The notes: a model not told the origin generated them from the sequence alone. A stretch of DNA of 32,679 nucleotides from Bacillota bacterium (GCA_018434225.1 JAHDPS010000154.1:1-32679); one strand, 5' to 3'. Shown: positions 15,990-23,521, counted from the first letter of the stretch. Translations and numbers: made by a program.

Positions 15990-17201
15990 GTGAGCGACCC
16001 ATTGAACGCATTATTGGGGAAAAAGAGCAACAAATACGATCCGCCGGATTCCCCCAGGTCGGTGGGATGGACCACCCCGCGGCGGGTACGCCTGGCGGAC
16101 CAGTCGAATCCGCTGCCACTGGATTGCGGTAGAAGCATTTGGCCCGTCGAGGTGGAGTACGAAACTTATGGGACGTTGAATCCCGAGCGGGACAACGCCA
16201 TACTCGTTTTCCATGCCCTGAGCGGCGACGCGCACGCCGCCGGGTGGGACCGGAACGCGGAGCATGATGGAAGGCTCTGGCGCGGCAAGAGACCGGGCTG
16301 GTGGGACTCCATGATAGGGCCGGGCAAGGGGTTCGACACCCGGCGGTACTACGTCATATGCAGTAATGTTTTGGGTAGCTGCTACGGGACCACCGGCCCC
16401 TCGTCCACCAATCCCGAAACCGGACTCCCGTACGGCCTGCGCTTTCCGGTGGTGACCTTGGGTGATTGGGTGAGACTCCAGAGGCGCCTGATCGACCATC
16501 TGGGCATCGATCGGCTGCTTGCCGTCGCGGGGGGGTCCCTTGGAGGGCAACAGGCGATGGAATGGGCCCTCTCCTCTCCGGACCGGGTTCGAGGGGCGAT
16601 TGTCCTGGCCGCTGCCCCACGGCTGAGCGCGCAGGGGCTCGCGTTCAATGCCGTGGCCCGGCGCGCGATAATGTGCGACCCCGGCTTTCGGGGGGGTGAC
16701 TATTACGGAGAAACATCCCCCGAGGCCGGCCTGGGCGTCGCCCGGATGATCGGCCACATCACCTATCTGTCCCAGGCAAGCATGGCGATGAAGTTCGGCA
16801 GACAGTTGAGAAACGGAAATAGGCTCGGCTTCGGGTTCGACCCGGAGTTCGAGGTGGAAGGCTATCTTCAGCACCAGCAACAGTCCTTCGTGGAGCGGTT
16901 CGACGCCAACAGCTACCTGTACATCACCAAGGCGATGGACTACTACGATGTCGCCACGTGGGGCGACGGCGATCTCGCGAGGGCGGCGATGCTCAGTCGC
17001 TGCTCGTGGCTTGTGGCGTCGTTCTCGAGCGATTGGCTGTATACTCCGGAACAGTGCTTCGAATGGACTGAGGCCCTGCGCTCGGCCGGAAGGCAGGTTG
17101 CTCATTGTGATATCAAGTCCTCATACGGCCACGACGCCTTCCTGCTAGAGACGGCTCAGGTAACCGGTAAGGTCGCAGCATTTCTTGACGGGTTGAAATA
17201 G
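15990..17201 (+). CDS. metX: Homoserine O-acetyltransferase (MetX family)
   Basis: MetX acylates L-homoserine, normally with acetyl-CoA, as the first committed step to methionine. The alpha/beta-hydrolase triad is complete: Ser183 in AVAGGSLGGQQAMEW, Asp348 in SFSSDWLYTPEQ and His381 in SSYGHDAFLLE. The family signature NVLGSCYGTTGPSSTNP is present. The 403 residues include an N-terminal extension of about 45 residues. Some MetX-fold enzymes use succinyl-CoA, and I cannot exclude that here. The start is GTG with GAGAGAGG nine bases upstream. The gene is alone: no metY or metB follows, and expression is governed by the SAM-I riboswitch in its leader. Confidence 0.92.
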   Translation: MSDPLNALLGKKSNKYDPPDSPRSVGWTTPRRVRLADQSNPLPLDCGRSIWPVEVEYETYGTLNPERDNAILVFHALSGDAHAAGWDRNAEHDGRLWRGKRPGWWDSMIGPGKGFDTRRYYVICSNVLGSCYGTTGPSSTNPETGLPYGLRFPVVTLGDWVRLQRRLIDHLGIDRLLAVAGGSLGGQQAMEWALSSPDRVRGAIVLAAAPRLSAQGLAFNAVARRAIMCDPGFRGGDYYGETSPEAGLGVARMIGHITYLSQASMAMKFGRQLRNGNRLGFGFDPEFEVEGYLQHQQQSFVERFDANSYLYITKAMDYYDVATWGDGDLARAAMLSRCSWLVASFSSDWLYTPEQCFEWTEALRSAGRQVAHCDIKSSYGHDAFLLETAQVTGKVAAFLDGLK

Positions 17202-17253
17202 GAAACGGGCAGGGCCCGTGTGCCGTAGGGCCGTGCTTCCAACCGTTCAGTGT

Positions 17254-17285
17254 CCGGTCGCGCCCGGCGCAACCGGCCTTATTGT
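17254..17285 (+). terminator. Probable metX terminator
   Basis: A 10-bp stem with one C-A mismatch pairs 17254-17263 with 17267-17276 around a 3-base loop, followed by the T-rich CCTTATTGT. A smaller hairpin (ACGGGC/GCCCGT, 17205-17210/17214-17219) lies closer to the metX stop but has no T-run. Confidence 0.5.
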
Positions 17286-17291
17286 CTCTCT

Positions 17292-17320
17292 AACTAATAG
17301 CCTCCCCAACTAATAGCCTC
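17292..17320. repeat. 13-bp direct repeat downstream of metX
   Basis: AACTAATAGCCTC occurs at 17292-17304 and 17308-17320, again with a 16-bp period as in the unrelated repeat upstream of metX. No function is apparent. Apart from this repeat, the terminator and the feo control sites, the 17202-17498 gap shows nothing recognisable. Confidence 0.5.
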
Positions 17321-17424
17321 TCTCGCTATGTCACCCCAGGGCATCATCCTGCGCTTTGCTTTGGCGCGGTCAGCCGTTACAGTCGTCTCCACTGATGCGC
17401 TGCGCAAGGGTCACATGGTCCACG

Positions 17425-17453
17425 TGTAACCTATATGCTCACAACCTCATAAT
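17425..17453 (+). promoter_or_regulatory. Candidate feo promoter
   Basis: CATAAT (17448-17453) is a reasonable -10 box; the -35 at 17 bp (TGTAAC) is poor. The predicted start near 17460 falls inside the pair of palindromes that follow, as expected for a repressible promoter. Confidence 0.35.
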
Positions 17454-17478
17454 CTAGATTACGTTAGCCGAGGCTAAC
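17450..17478. promoter_or_regulatory. Twin palindromes upstream of feoA, probable metalloregulator operator
   Basis: Two perfect palindromes lie side by side: TAATCTAGATTA (17450-17461) and GTTAGCC-GA-GGCTAAC (17463-17478). The second contains the TTAG/CTAA half-site pattern known from DtxR/IdeR iron boxes. They overlap the probable feo transcription start, and a DtxR/MntR-family gene ends right after feoB. No T-run follows, so this is not a terminator. Confidence 0.55.
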
Positions 17479-17498
17479 CGCCTCCGGGGGGCCGGGCA

Positions 17499-17753
17499 AT
17501 GCGGATACCGATGTCGAGGCTGAAGATAGGCATGACGGGTTGGGTGGTCGGTGTCGGTGGGACGGATCCACTCAGACGAAGGCTTCTGGATCTCGGATTC
17601 ACGGCGGGCGCCCGAGTGAGCGCTATCAGAAGGGGGCCGCTCGGCGGCCCAACCGCCTTCCTGATAAGGGGCACGATGCTGGCATTGCGTTCCAGGGACA
17701 GCCTGACAATAACAATAGACACGGGGGAGATGGACCGTGCGACTCGCACCTGA
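17499..17753 (+). CDS. feoA: FeoA ferrous iron transport accessory protein
   Basis: This small cytosolic SH3-like protein of 84 residues is required with FeoB for Fe(II) uptake. The typical FeoA text is readable: GMTGWVVGVGGTDPLRRRLL, DLGFTAGARVSAIRRGPLGG, then FLIRGTMLALR and TITI near the end. The ATG at 17499 follows GGGGGG at a good distance; a second ATG at 17511 is possible. The 3' end overlaps the start of the FeoB GTPase gene by 17 bp. The gene is first in the feo operon, directly behind the twin palindromes. Confidence 0.92.
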   Translation: MRIPMSRLKIGMTGWVVGVGGTDPLRRRLLDLGFTAGARVSAIRRGPLGGPTAFLIRGTMLALRSRDSLTITIDTGEMDRATRT

Positions 17754-18522
17754 ATCGATCGCGCGTGACCTCAAGGGCACCGATGGGCTCGGGCCCGGCG
17801 GGAAAACGAACGAACTGGTGGTGGCGCTGGCGGGGAACCCAAACACCGGAAAGAGCACCGTCTTCAACGCGCTCACCGGCCTCCGCCAGCACACCGGAAA
17901 CTGGCCAGGAAAGACGGTCGCCGTCGCCCGCGGGCGGTACAACCACGAGGGGACCTCATTCGTGGTGGTGGACCTCCCCGGGACGTATTCGCTGTTCACA
18001 AACTCGGCCGAGGAGGAGATCGCGAGGGATTTGCTCCTAGCCGGCGCACCGGACGCCACCGTAGTCGTGGCGGACGCGGGATGCCTGGAGCGGAATCTCA
18101 ATCTCGCTCTGCAGATAGTCGAGATCACGCCCAGGACAGTGGTTTGCGTTAATCTGATCGATGAGGCGCGCAAAAGGGGAACGACCATCGATGTGAATGC
18201 CCTGGCGATGGACCTCGGGGTGCCCGTAGTGGCGACCGCGGCGAGGTCGGGCATGGGTCTCAAAGAGCTCAGGGACACGATAGCGGCGGTGGCTACCGGG
18301 GCGATCCGCCCCGAGCCGGTGCCCGTGCCCTATTCGAATACGGTTTCCCACGCATCCAACCGCCTTCTCCCACACATTCTAAGGTTGGGGTTCGAGGAGA
18401 GGGGCGCACGGTGGATTGCGATGAGTCTCCTGCATTCGTCCGGCGCAGCGCGGGATTCGCTCCTCCGGTTGATGGCCGAGCGATCCGCCGTCGCGGACGG
18501 GGAGGGAGGGTTCGCGACGTGA
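17737..18522 (+). CDS. feoB: FeoB GTPase domain protein (N-terminal half of split FeoB)
   Basis: This is the G-protein half of the ferrous iron transporter. All GTP-binding motifs are intact: G1 AGNPNTGKST (32-41), G2 around NWPGKTV (55-61), G3 DLPGTYSL (79-86), G4 NLID (139-142) and G5 ATAARSG. After the G domain comes the helical GDI-like region with RWIAMSLLHS, and the protein stops at residue 261, where a normal FeoB of 700 or more residues would enter the membrane part. The GTG start has GGGGGAG upstream. The TGA overlaps the GTG of the membrane-domain gene (GTGA, 18519-18522), and a GGAGGGAGGG site precedes that GTG, so this looks like a natural split rather than a broken gene. Confidence 0.9.
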   Translation: MRLAPESIARDLKGTDGLGPGGKTNELVVALAGNPNTGKSTVFNALTGLRQHTGNWPGKTVAVARGRYNHEGTSFVVVDLPGTYSLFTNSAEEEIARDLLLAGAPDATVVVADAGCLERNLNLALQIVEITPRTVVCVNLIDEARKRGTTIDVNALAMDLGVPVVATAARSGMGLKELRDTIAAVATGAIRPEPVPVPYSNTVSHASNRLLPHILRLGFEERGARWIAMSLLHSSGAARDSLLRLMAERSAVADGEGGFAT

Positions 18523-19931
18523 CCTCCCATCGCGTCCCCGAAAATATCGCGAGACTGGGCGAAGAAGCGCGGCACATATCGGCGGGCTGCGGTATCAACA
18601 GCGAGGACGTCGTCGCGAGCATCTACAACCGTGCCGAAAGGATCGCCGCCGACGCCGTTCACGCCGGAGTTCCCAGTCGACGCGCCGTTGACTCGCTCGA
18701 CGACCTGCTGACGTCATGGTGGTTTGGTTTCCCTATAATGCTCTTACTGCTCACCGCCGTATTCTGGGTGACCGTCAGCGGTGCGAACTACCTGTCCGCG
18801 GGACTCGCGCGGGTTCTCTTCGCGGGCCAGGACATCCTCACGTCGATCTTCAACAGGTTGAACGCGCCGGCGTGGCTCCACGGAGTGCTGATCATGGGGA
18901 CTTACAGGTCCGTGGCGTGGGTTGTCTCCGTAATGCTGCCCCCCATGGCCATCTTCTTCCCATGCTTCACCCTGCTCGAAGACCTGGGATACCTCCCCAG
19001 GGTCGCCTTCAACCTGGACCCACTCTTCGACTTGGTGGGCGCCCATGGCAAGCAATCGCTGACCATGAGCATGGGCCTGGGATGCAACGCCGCAGGCGTG
19101 ATAGCGTGCCGGATCATAGAATCCCCACGGGAACGGCTCATAGCGATCGTGACCAACAACTACGTCCCCTGCAACGGGAGATTCCCGTGCCTCATCGCGC
19201 TCTCCTCGGTTTGCATGGCGTGGTATTCGGGCATGGACCCGGAGGGTGCCGCGGGTTCATTGATGGCATCCCTTATCGTCTCCGGAATGGTCGTCCTGGG
19301 CGTCGTCGTTACCCTCGGCATCTCATGGATACTGTCCAGGACGCTGCTCCGAGGGATTCCAACATCCTTCACGCTTGAACTCCCGCCGTACCGCCCCCCG
19401 CAGATCGGTCGAGTGCTTTTCACCTCGTTCATCGATAGGACGATATTCGTCCTGGGCCGGGCCGTGACCGTCGCCGCACCGGCGGGGGCGCTGGTCTGGA
19501 TGCTGGCCAACATGCGCGTGGCTGGAACCACTCCGATCCGGTGGGCGGCGGCCTTCCTGGATCCCGCCGCGAAGTGGATGGGCCTGGATGGCATGATCCT
19601 GGTTGCATTCCTGCTGGGGCTGCCCGCCAACGAAATCGTTCTGCCAGTGGCGTTCATGGGCTACACAGGAGCGAGCGCCATGGTCGATGCGGGTGACATA
19701 GCCGAGATGGCGGCCGTCCTCCGGGTCAACGGCTGGACCTGGGTGACCGCCCTGTGCACGGTCCTTTTCTCTTTGCTCCATTTCCCGTGCGCTACGACGT
19801 TGCTCACCATCTTCAAGGAGACGGGTCGCGCAAGATGGGCGATAGCGACCGCCCTGATAACGACCGCGACAGCGGCGGTGGCATGCTTTCTCGCCAGGGC
19901 GGCCCTTACCGGCTCGTTCAGTCCGTTCTAG
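18519..19931 (+). CDS. feoB: FeoB membrane-domain protein (C-terminal half of split FeoB)
   Basis: This 470-residue integral membrane protein is the permease half of FeoB, with about ten hydrophobic segments organised as Gate/nucleoside-recognition repeats flanking a FeoB_C region. FeoB hallmarks are present: LLEDLGYLPRVAF, GLGCNAAGVIACRIIESPRERL, TNNYVPCNGRFPC (conserved metal-pathway cysteines) and HFPCATTLLTIFKETG near the end. The first 60 residues are cytosolic and continue the helical linker of the GTPase half. Upstream codons in this frame overlap the GTPase gene and read as nonsense, so the GTG in the GTGA overlap, with GGAGGG eight bases before it, is the start. The 3' end overlaps the convergent regulator gene by 14 bp. 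Confidence 0.9.
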   Translation: MTSHRVPENIARLGEEARHISAGCGINSEDVVASIYNRAERIAADAVHAGVPSRRAVDSLDDLLTSWWFGFPIMLLLLTAVFWVTVSGANYLSAGLARVLFAGQDILTSIFNRLNAPAWLHGVLIMGTYRSVAWVVSVMLPPMAIFFPCFTLLEDLGYLPRVAFNLDPLFDLVGAHGKQSLTMSMGLGCNAAGVIACRIIESPRERLIAIVTNNYVPCNGRFPCLIALSSVCMAWYSGMDPEGAAGSLMASLIVSGMVVLGVVVTLGISWILSRTLLRGIPTSFTLELPPYRPPQIGRVLFTSFIDRTIFVLGRAVTVAAPAGALVWMLANMRVAGTTPIRWAAAFLDPAAKWMGLDGMILVAFLLGLPANEIVLPVAFMGYTGASAMVDAGDIAEMAAVLRVNGWTWVTALCTVLFSLLHFPCATTLLTIFKETGRARWAIATALITTATAAVACFLARAALTGSFSPF

Positions 19932-20397
19932 CGCGCCTTTGCACCCATCCGCCCGTGAACGCGTCCGAGGGACCCGGAAGCGGAGTCCCCTTATCCTCGC
20001 AGAATCGTCTGTACTCATCACGCATTCGAGGATTCTCCTCCATATACTGCACGAATCGCTCGATCGCGGTGATCGTCACCATGCTGAAACCGTGCTCGAC
20101 GGCCTCAGCCTCCCTCGAGGCCGTTTCCGACGACCCCAAAAAGCGAAGGAACTGCGTGATAATCCTGTTCCTTTCCACGAGGTACTTCCCCACCTGGTGG
20201 CCCTTTGGCGTCAGGGTGAGTCGGGAGTCGCGACCGTACTCGACGTAGTCTTCCAAGGCAAGCCTCCGCAACGCCTTCACCACCGATGGCAGCCTCACGT
20301 GAAGCCGCGCGGCTATGTCAGTAATGCGGACGCCCGTGTTGCCCGCCGATATCCGGTACACCTCTTCGAGGTAATCCTCCATGCTCGGAGACAGCAT
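19918..20397 (-). CDS. DtxR/MntR-family metal-dependent regulator
   Basis: This 159-residue repressor is closest in layout to Bacillus MntR. A winged helix (about 22-65: VRITDIAARLHVRLPSVVKAL) is followed by a helical dimerisation domain (VEHGFSMVTITAIERFVQYMEEN). From memory of Bacillus subtilis MntR, ligands D8 and E11 (SMEDYLEE) and the ExxEH group (E98, E101, H102) are kept, but the ligand corresponding to H77 is Asn here (ERNRIITQF). The metal sensed is therefore uncertain; the position beside feo suggests iron. The ATG at 20397 follows GGGGGTGG. The frame runs on to 20490 but that stretch is a long inverted repeat. There is no C-terminal SH3 domain as in IdeR. Confidence 0.88.
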   Translation of the reverse strand: MLSPSMEDYLEEVYRISAGNTGVRITDIAARLHVRLPSVVKALRRLALEDYVEYGRDSRLTLTPKGHQVGKYLVERNRIITQFLRFLGSSETASREAEAVEHGFSMVTITAIERFVQYMEENPRMRDEYRRFCEDKGTPLPGPSDAFTGGWVQRRARTD

Positions 20398-20422
20398 CCA
20401 CACCACCCCCACAATCGCTGAA

Positions 20423-20460
20423 ACCTCCACTCGGACAGCGCTCGCTGTCCAAGTGGAGGT
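20423..20460. repeat. 38-bp near-perfect inverted repeat between rodA and the MntR-like gene
   Basis: Two 18-base arms (20423-20440 and 20443-20460) are complementary except for one position (C32/A51 of the 20400 block) around a 2-base centre. The outer part is ACCTCCACT/AGTGGAGGT and the inner part GGACAGCG/CGCTGTCC. Lying after the rodA stop on the minus strand and followed by TTTC, it may terminate the rod operon. Its length and symmetry also fit a repeat element or a regulatory leader stem. Confidence 0.7.
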
Positions 20461-20496
20461 CCGGCTCTCGAGGCTGTTCGGGTCATTCATTCTATG

Positions 20497-21627
20497 TTAG
20501 AAGACGATCTTGTGCCTCCTCATATAGACGTTCAACAACAGACCGACCGCAGCCATGTTCGTGATCATCGAGTTGCCGCCGTAGCTCATGAACGGTAAGG
20601 GAATCCCCGTCACCGGCATCATCCCGACAGTCATGCCCACGTTGATCAGGATGTGGAAGGCCAGCATCGAAACCACTCCCACGGACAGGAGAGCGCCGAA
20701 GTAATCCCTGGCCATCGCGGCTATTCTCAGGCCCCTCCACAACACGAACAAGTACAGCGTCAGTACGGCTATCCCTCCGATGAACCCCAGTTCTTCGCCA
20801 ATCACGGAGAAAATGAAGTCTGTGTGCTGGAACGGGAGAAACCTCAGCTGGTTCTGGGTACCCGCGAAAAGCCCCTTGCCGACGAGTCTCCCCGAACCTA
20901 TCGCGATGATGGATTGCCTGAGCTGATAGCCGGACCCGAGCGGATCGATTCCGGGGTTGGTGAAGACGATGAGCCTCTTCAACTGGTAGTCCTCCAGCGG
21001 CAACGGGAGACCCCAACGGAAATGCGCCACCACCGCCCCGATCACCGAGCCAAGTCCCGCCACGACGATACGCGCCAGGATCCTGCCCGGGGCGCCCGCG
21101 GCAACCAGTATGCCCAGCGTGATCGCCACAAAAGCGAGCGAGGTGCCCAGGTCCGGTTGCTTGAGCACGAGCAGCATGGCTGGCGCGATGTGGATGAAGG
21201 AGGAGATTATCTCGGCCCAGCCGTGCTCTTCGCCATCCCTCCGTGATAGGCTTGCCGCCAGCGTAATGATCATGCATAGCTTGGCCAGTTCCGATGGTTG
21301 GAGTGAAACCGGGCCTATCTGGACCCATCTCTGCGCGCCCAGCGTGGTCCTTCCCGCCGCTGTGACGGCGACGAGCAGGCCCAGGTTGAATACGTAGATG
21401 AGCCTCGAGAACCTGGCCAGGTCGCTGTAGTCTACCGACATGACTGCAAGCGCCACGAGAATGCCTATGGCGATAGATACTCCCTGTCGCTTCACCAGCG
21501 AGAAACCGCCCGTCGATGGGGCCTGCGTGGCGCTGGCTATCATAGGAAGACTAATCGCGGACAGGATCAGGACCGCCGTCACCAGCGCCCAATCCAGTCC
21601 CCGCTTCATGCGCCGTTCCGCGATCAT
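20497..21627 (-). CDS. rodA: RodA peptidoglycan glycosyltransferase (SEDS family)
   Basis: This membrane glycosyltransferase polymerises lipid II during cell elongation together with PBP2. It has about ten transmembrane segments over 376 residues and shows SEDS signatures: GAQRWVQIGPVSLQPSELAKL, VLKQPDLGTSLAF, the catalytic-region text SGYQLRQSIIAIGSGRLVGKG, FQHTDFIFSVIGEELGF, and GIPLPFMSYGGNSM. The position in the mre/mrd/min cluster argues for RodA rather than FtsW or SpoVE. The ATG lies one base after the minE stop, so translation is probably coupled; an ATG at 21609 is an alternative. It is the last gene of the shape cluster. Confidence 0.92.
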   Translation of the reverse strand: MIAERRMKRGLDWALVTAVLILSAISLPMIASATQAPSTGGFSLVKRQGVSIAIGILVALAVMSVDYSDLARFSRLIYVFNLGLLVAVTAAGRTTLGAQRWVQIGPVSLQPSELAKLCMIITLAASLSRRDGEEHGWAEIISSFIHIAPAMLLVLKQPDLGTSLAFVAITLGILVAAGAPGRILARIVVAGLGSVIGAVVAHFRWGLPLPLEDYQLKRLIVFTNPGIDPLGSGYQLRQSIIAIGSGRLVGKGLFAGTQNQLRFLPFQHTDFIFSVIGEELGFIGGIAVLTLYLFVLWRGLRIAAMARDYFGALLSVGVVSMLAFHILINVGMTVGMMPVTGIPLPFMSYGGNSMITNMAAVGLLLNVYMRRHKIVF

Positions 21628-21628
21628 C

Positions 21629-21922
21629 TCAGGATCGTCGTGAGCCGTTGATCTCGCCGGCCCGCTTTATCCTCCTCACCGGTATGTTCGCGACCAGGGC
21701 CACCGACGCGTCCGAGTTGGAGAGGCTGAAGCTCACCGCCGAGCCATCGATCTCGAGATACTTCGACGCGGCCTTTATCATGTCTTCCCTGACCTTCTCG
21801 ATGAGATGGGGCGCCACTCCCGCCCTATCGTTGACGAGTGTCAAGCGAAGGCGCTCTTTGGCCACGTCCTTGCTGCCAAAGCCCCTCGTTTGAAGTCGGC
21901 TGAAGAATCCTATGGGACCCAC
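21629..21922 (-). CDS. minE: Cell division topological specificity factor MinE
   Basis: MinE stimulates the MinD ATPase at the membrane and drives pole-to-pole oscillation or localisation of MinCD. The conserved body is clear: SKDVAKERLRLTLVNDRAGV (anti-MinCD helix and first strand), PHLIEKVREDMIKAASKYLEI and then VSFSLSNSDASVALVANIPV. The frame is open to 21988, but that would overlap minD by 62 bp and give an unusual N-terminus. The GTG at 21922 lies four bases after the minD stop behind a GGGAGG site and yields 97 residues beginning MGPIGFFSRL, normal for MinE. Confidence 0.92.
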   Translation of the reverse strand: MGPIGFFSRLQTRGFGSKDVAKERLRLTLVNDRAGVAPHLIEKVREDMIKAASKYLEIDGSAVSFSLSNSDASVALVANIPVRRIKRAGEINGSRRS

Positions 21923-21926
21923 CCCC

Positions 21927-22727
21927 TCACCGGCCTCCCAATCCAAGAAATCTCTTGAAGCGATCGAAAAAGCCATCTTGTTCCTCAATGGGCATGAACG
22001 GCACTTGCTCCCCGGTGATTCGCCTCGCCACGTTCCTGTACGCCTCTCCCGCCCTGGAATTCGCGTGGAGGGAGGCGGGCTCGCCCTTGTTGGTCGTGAC
22101 CACTATGCTGTCGTCCTCGGGAACCACACCGAGAAGGTCCACGGACAGGATATCCACTATGTCTTGAACATCCAGCATATCGCCCTTCTTCACGAGGCGC
22201 GGCCTTATCCTGTTGACGACCAACCAGGGTGATGCCACATCCGTCGCCTCGAGCAGGCCGATGATCCGGTCCGCGTCCCGCACGGCTGAAACCTCTGGAG
22301 TCGTTATTATAATCGCCTTGTCCGCTCCGGCGATTGCGTTCTTGAACCCCTGCTCGATCCCTGCGGGGGAATCCACGAGCACGTAGTCGAAATCGTTCTT
22401 GAGTTCGTTCACGATCTTCTTCATCTGCTCCGGCCTCACCGCGGTCTTGTCCTTCGTCTGCGCGGCGGGCAGGAGGCACAGTCCTTCGATCCGCTTGTCC
22501 TTGATGAGGGCGTTCTTCATCTTGCAGTAGCCCTCCACCACGTCCACCAGATCGTATACGATCCGCTGCTCCAGTCCCATGACGACATCGAGGTTCCGCA
22601 GACCTATGTCAGCGTCGATCATCGCAACCCTCTTGCCGATACTTGCGAGAGCAGTACCTATATTGGCTACGGCGGTCGTCTTTCCGACGCCCCCCTTGCC
22701 CGAAGTAATGACGTAACCTTCGCCCAT
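21927..22727 (-). CDS. minD: Septum site-determining ATPase MinD
   Basis: MinD is the membrane-cycling ParA-type ATPase that recruits MinC. It has the deviant Walker A motif GKGGVGKTTAV near residue 11, the switch region MIDADIGLRNLDVVMGLE, Walker B DYVLVDSPAGIEQGF, and a C-terminal amphipathic membrane-targeting helix (FFDRFKRFLGLGG). It has 266 residues. Of two adjacent starts, GTG at 22730 and ATG at 22727, the ATG has the better spacing from GGGGAGG. It is followed at 4 bp by minE. Confidence 0.95.
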   Translation of the reverse strand: MGEGYVITSGKGGVGKTTAVANIGTALASIGKRVAMIDADIGLRNLDVVMGLEQRIVYDLVDVVEGYCKMKNALIKDKRIEGLCLLPAAQTKDKTAVRPEQMKKIVNELKNDFDYVLVDSPAGIEQGFKNAIAGADKAIIITTPEVSAVRDADRIIGLLEATDVASPWLVVNRIRPRLVKKGDMLDVQDIVDILSVDLLGVVPEDDSIVVTTNKGEPASLHANSRAGEAYRNVARRITGEQVPFMPIEEQDGFFDRFKRFLGLGGR

Positions 22728-22742
22728 CACACAACCTCCCCG

Positions 22743-23417
22743 TCAGCCTCCGGCGACCCAGGACATTGCTTCGACGATTATGCCGCCGTCCGAGAGCCTG
22801 GCCATCTCGGGCCGCCCGGGATTCGCGGTCTCATCCGGTGGAATCGCGATGCGCCCCGCGATCCTCAACTGCGTGGGAGCCAGTCTGAGCGCTGCGACGA
22901 TGGCGCCACCGTTACCGGACGCCCCGGCGTGCGCGACCCCGCGCAGCGCGCCGACCACGATAATATCCCCCGCTGCAACGATCTCGGATCCAGGGTTCGC
23001 GTCCCCGAGAACGACCACATTGCCCTCGTACCCGATCCTCTGCCCCGACCTCAATGTTCTCCTGATCAACAGGGTCTGCCTGGCTTCCCCTTCCTCAATC
23101 GGTTTCGCCGGGCTCGCGGCGGCGGGCGCGCTCACGCGCTCCACCTCCGCCGACCTCGCCGCGTTGTGGCCGTGAACCACCTTCTCCAGATGAACCCCAA
23201 ACCTCTCGCTCATCATTTCTTCCAGGTCCACGAGCTCCGCCGGCCCAAAAGTGCGCGACCCCGTATCCAGGATCACCCGGGAACCTTGGAAAAAAGTCCC
23301 CGATTCCTCCAGGCGCTCGACCAGTCTCTGTTTCAAAGCCTCGTAACCGACATCCTCATCCAGGACGACCAGTACGCCGTCCCTGGTCCCCCTGAACGTG
23401 ACCCCATCCCGTTTCAC
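22743..23417 (-). CDS. minC: Septum site-determining protein MinC
   Basis: MinC inhibits FtsZ polymerisation away from midcell when bound to MinD. The N-terminal MinC_N domain covers about the first 95 residues (GVTFRGTRDGVLVVLDED onward). An Ala/Pro-rich linker of about 25 residues follows, then the beta-helical C-terminal domain with TLRSGQRIGYEGNVVVLGDA, NPGSEIVAAGDIIVVGALRG and VAHAGASGNGGAIVAALRL, the standard MinD-binding region. The GTG at 23417, seven bases from GAGGAGG, is preferred over the TTG one codon earlier. The gap of about 100 bp to mrdA holds no clear promoter or terminator. Confidence 0.93.
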   Translation of the reverse strand: MKRDGVTFRGTRDGVLVVLDEDVGYEALKQRLVERLEESGTFFQGSRVILDTGSRTFGPAELVDLEEMMSERFGVHLEKVVHGHNAARSAEVERVSAPAAASPAKPIEEGEARQTLLIRRTLRSGQRIGYEGNVVVLGDANPGSEIVAAGDIIVVGALRGVAHAGASGNGGAIVAALRLAPTQLRIAGRIAIPPDETANPGRPEMARLSDGGIIVEAMSWVAGG

Positions 23418-23521
23418 CAAGGCGCCTCCTCACTCCGTAGCCTGATTCTCGCCCGGAGCTGCAATTCCTTCACCCGGTGCCAGAATACTCCAGTTCACCC
23501 GCTATCATTCAGGGGTTTGAC

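Noticed and set aside
16011-17105. 364-codon minus-strand open frame opposite metX
   Set aside because: The plus-strand frame carries the full MetX triad and a riboswitch; this one is its mirror.
17463-17478. Palindrome before feoA as an intrinsic terminator of metX
   Set aside because: No T-run follows on the plus strand, and a better terminator lies at 17254-17285.
18411-18518. Upstream extension of the FeoB membrane gene
   Set aside because: Out-of-frame text over the GTPase gene; the GTG at 18519 with its own ribosome site is the better start.
17737-19931. FeoB as a frameshifted pseudogene
   Set aside because: The GTGA junction, strong internal ribosome site and intact motifs on both sides point to a natural split, though a sequencing error cannot be fully excluded.
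21923-21988. N-terminal extension of MinE into minD
   Set aside because: It would overlap minD by 62 bp and exceed the family length; the GTG at 21922 has a good ribosome site.
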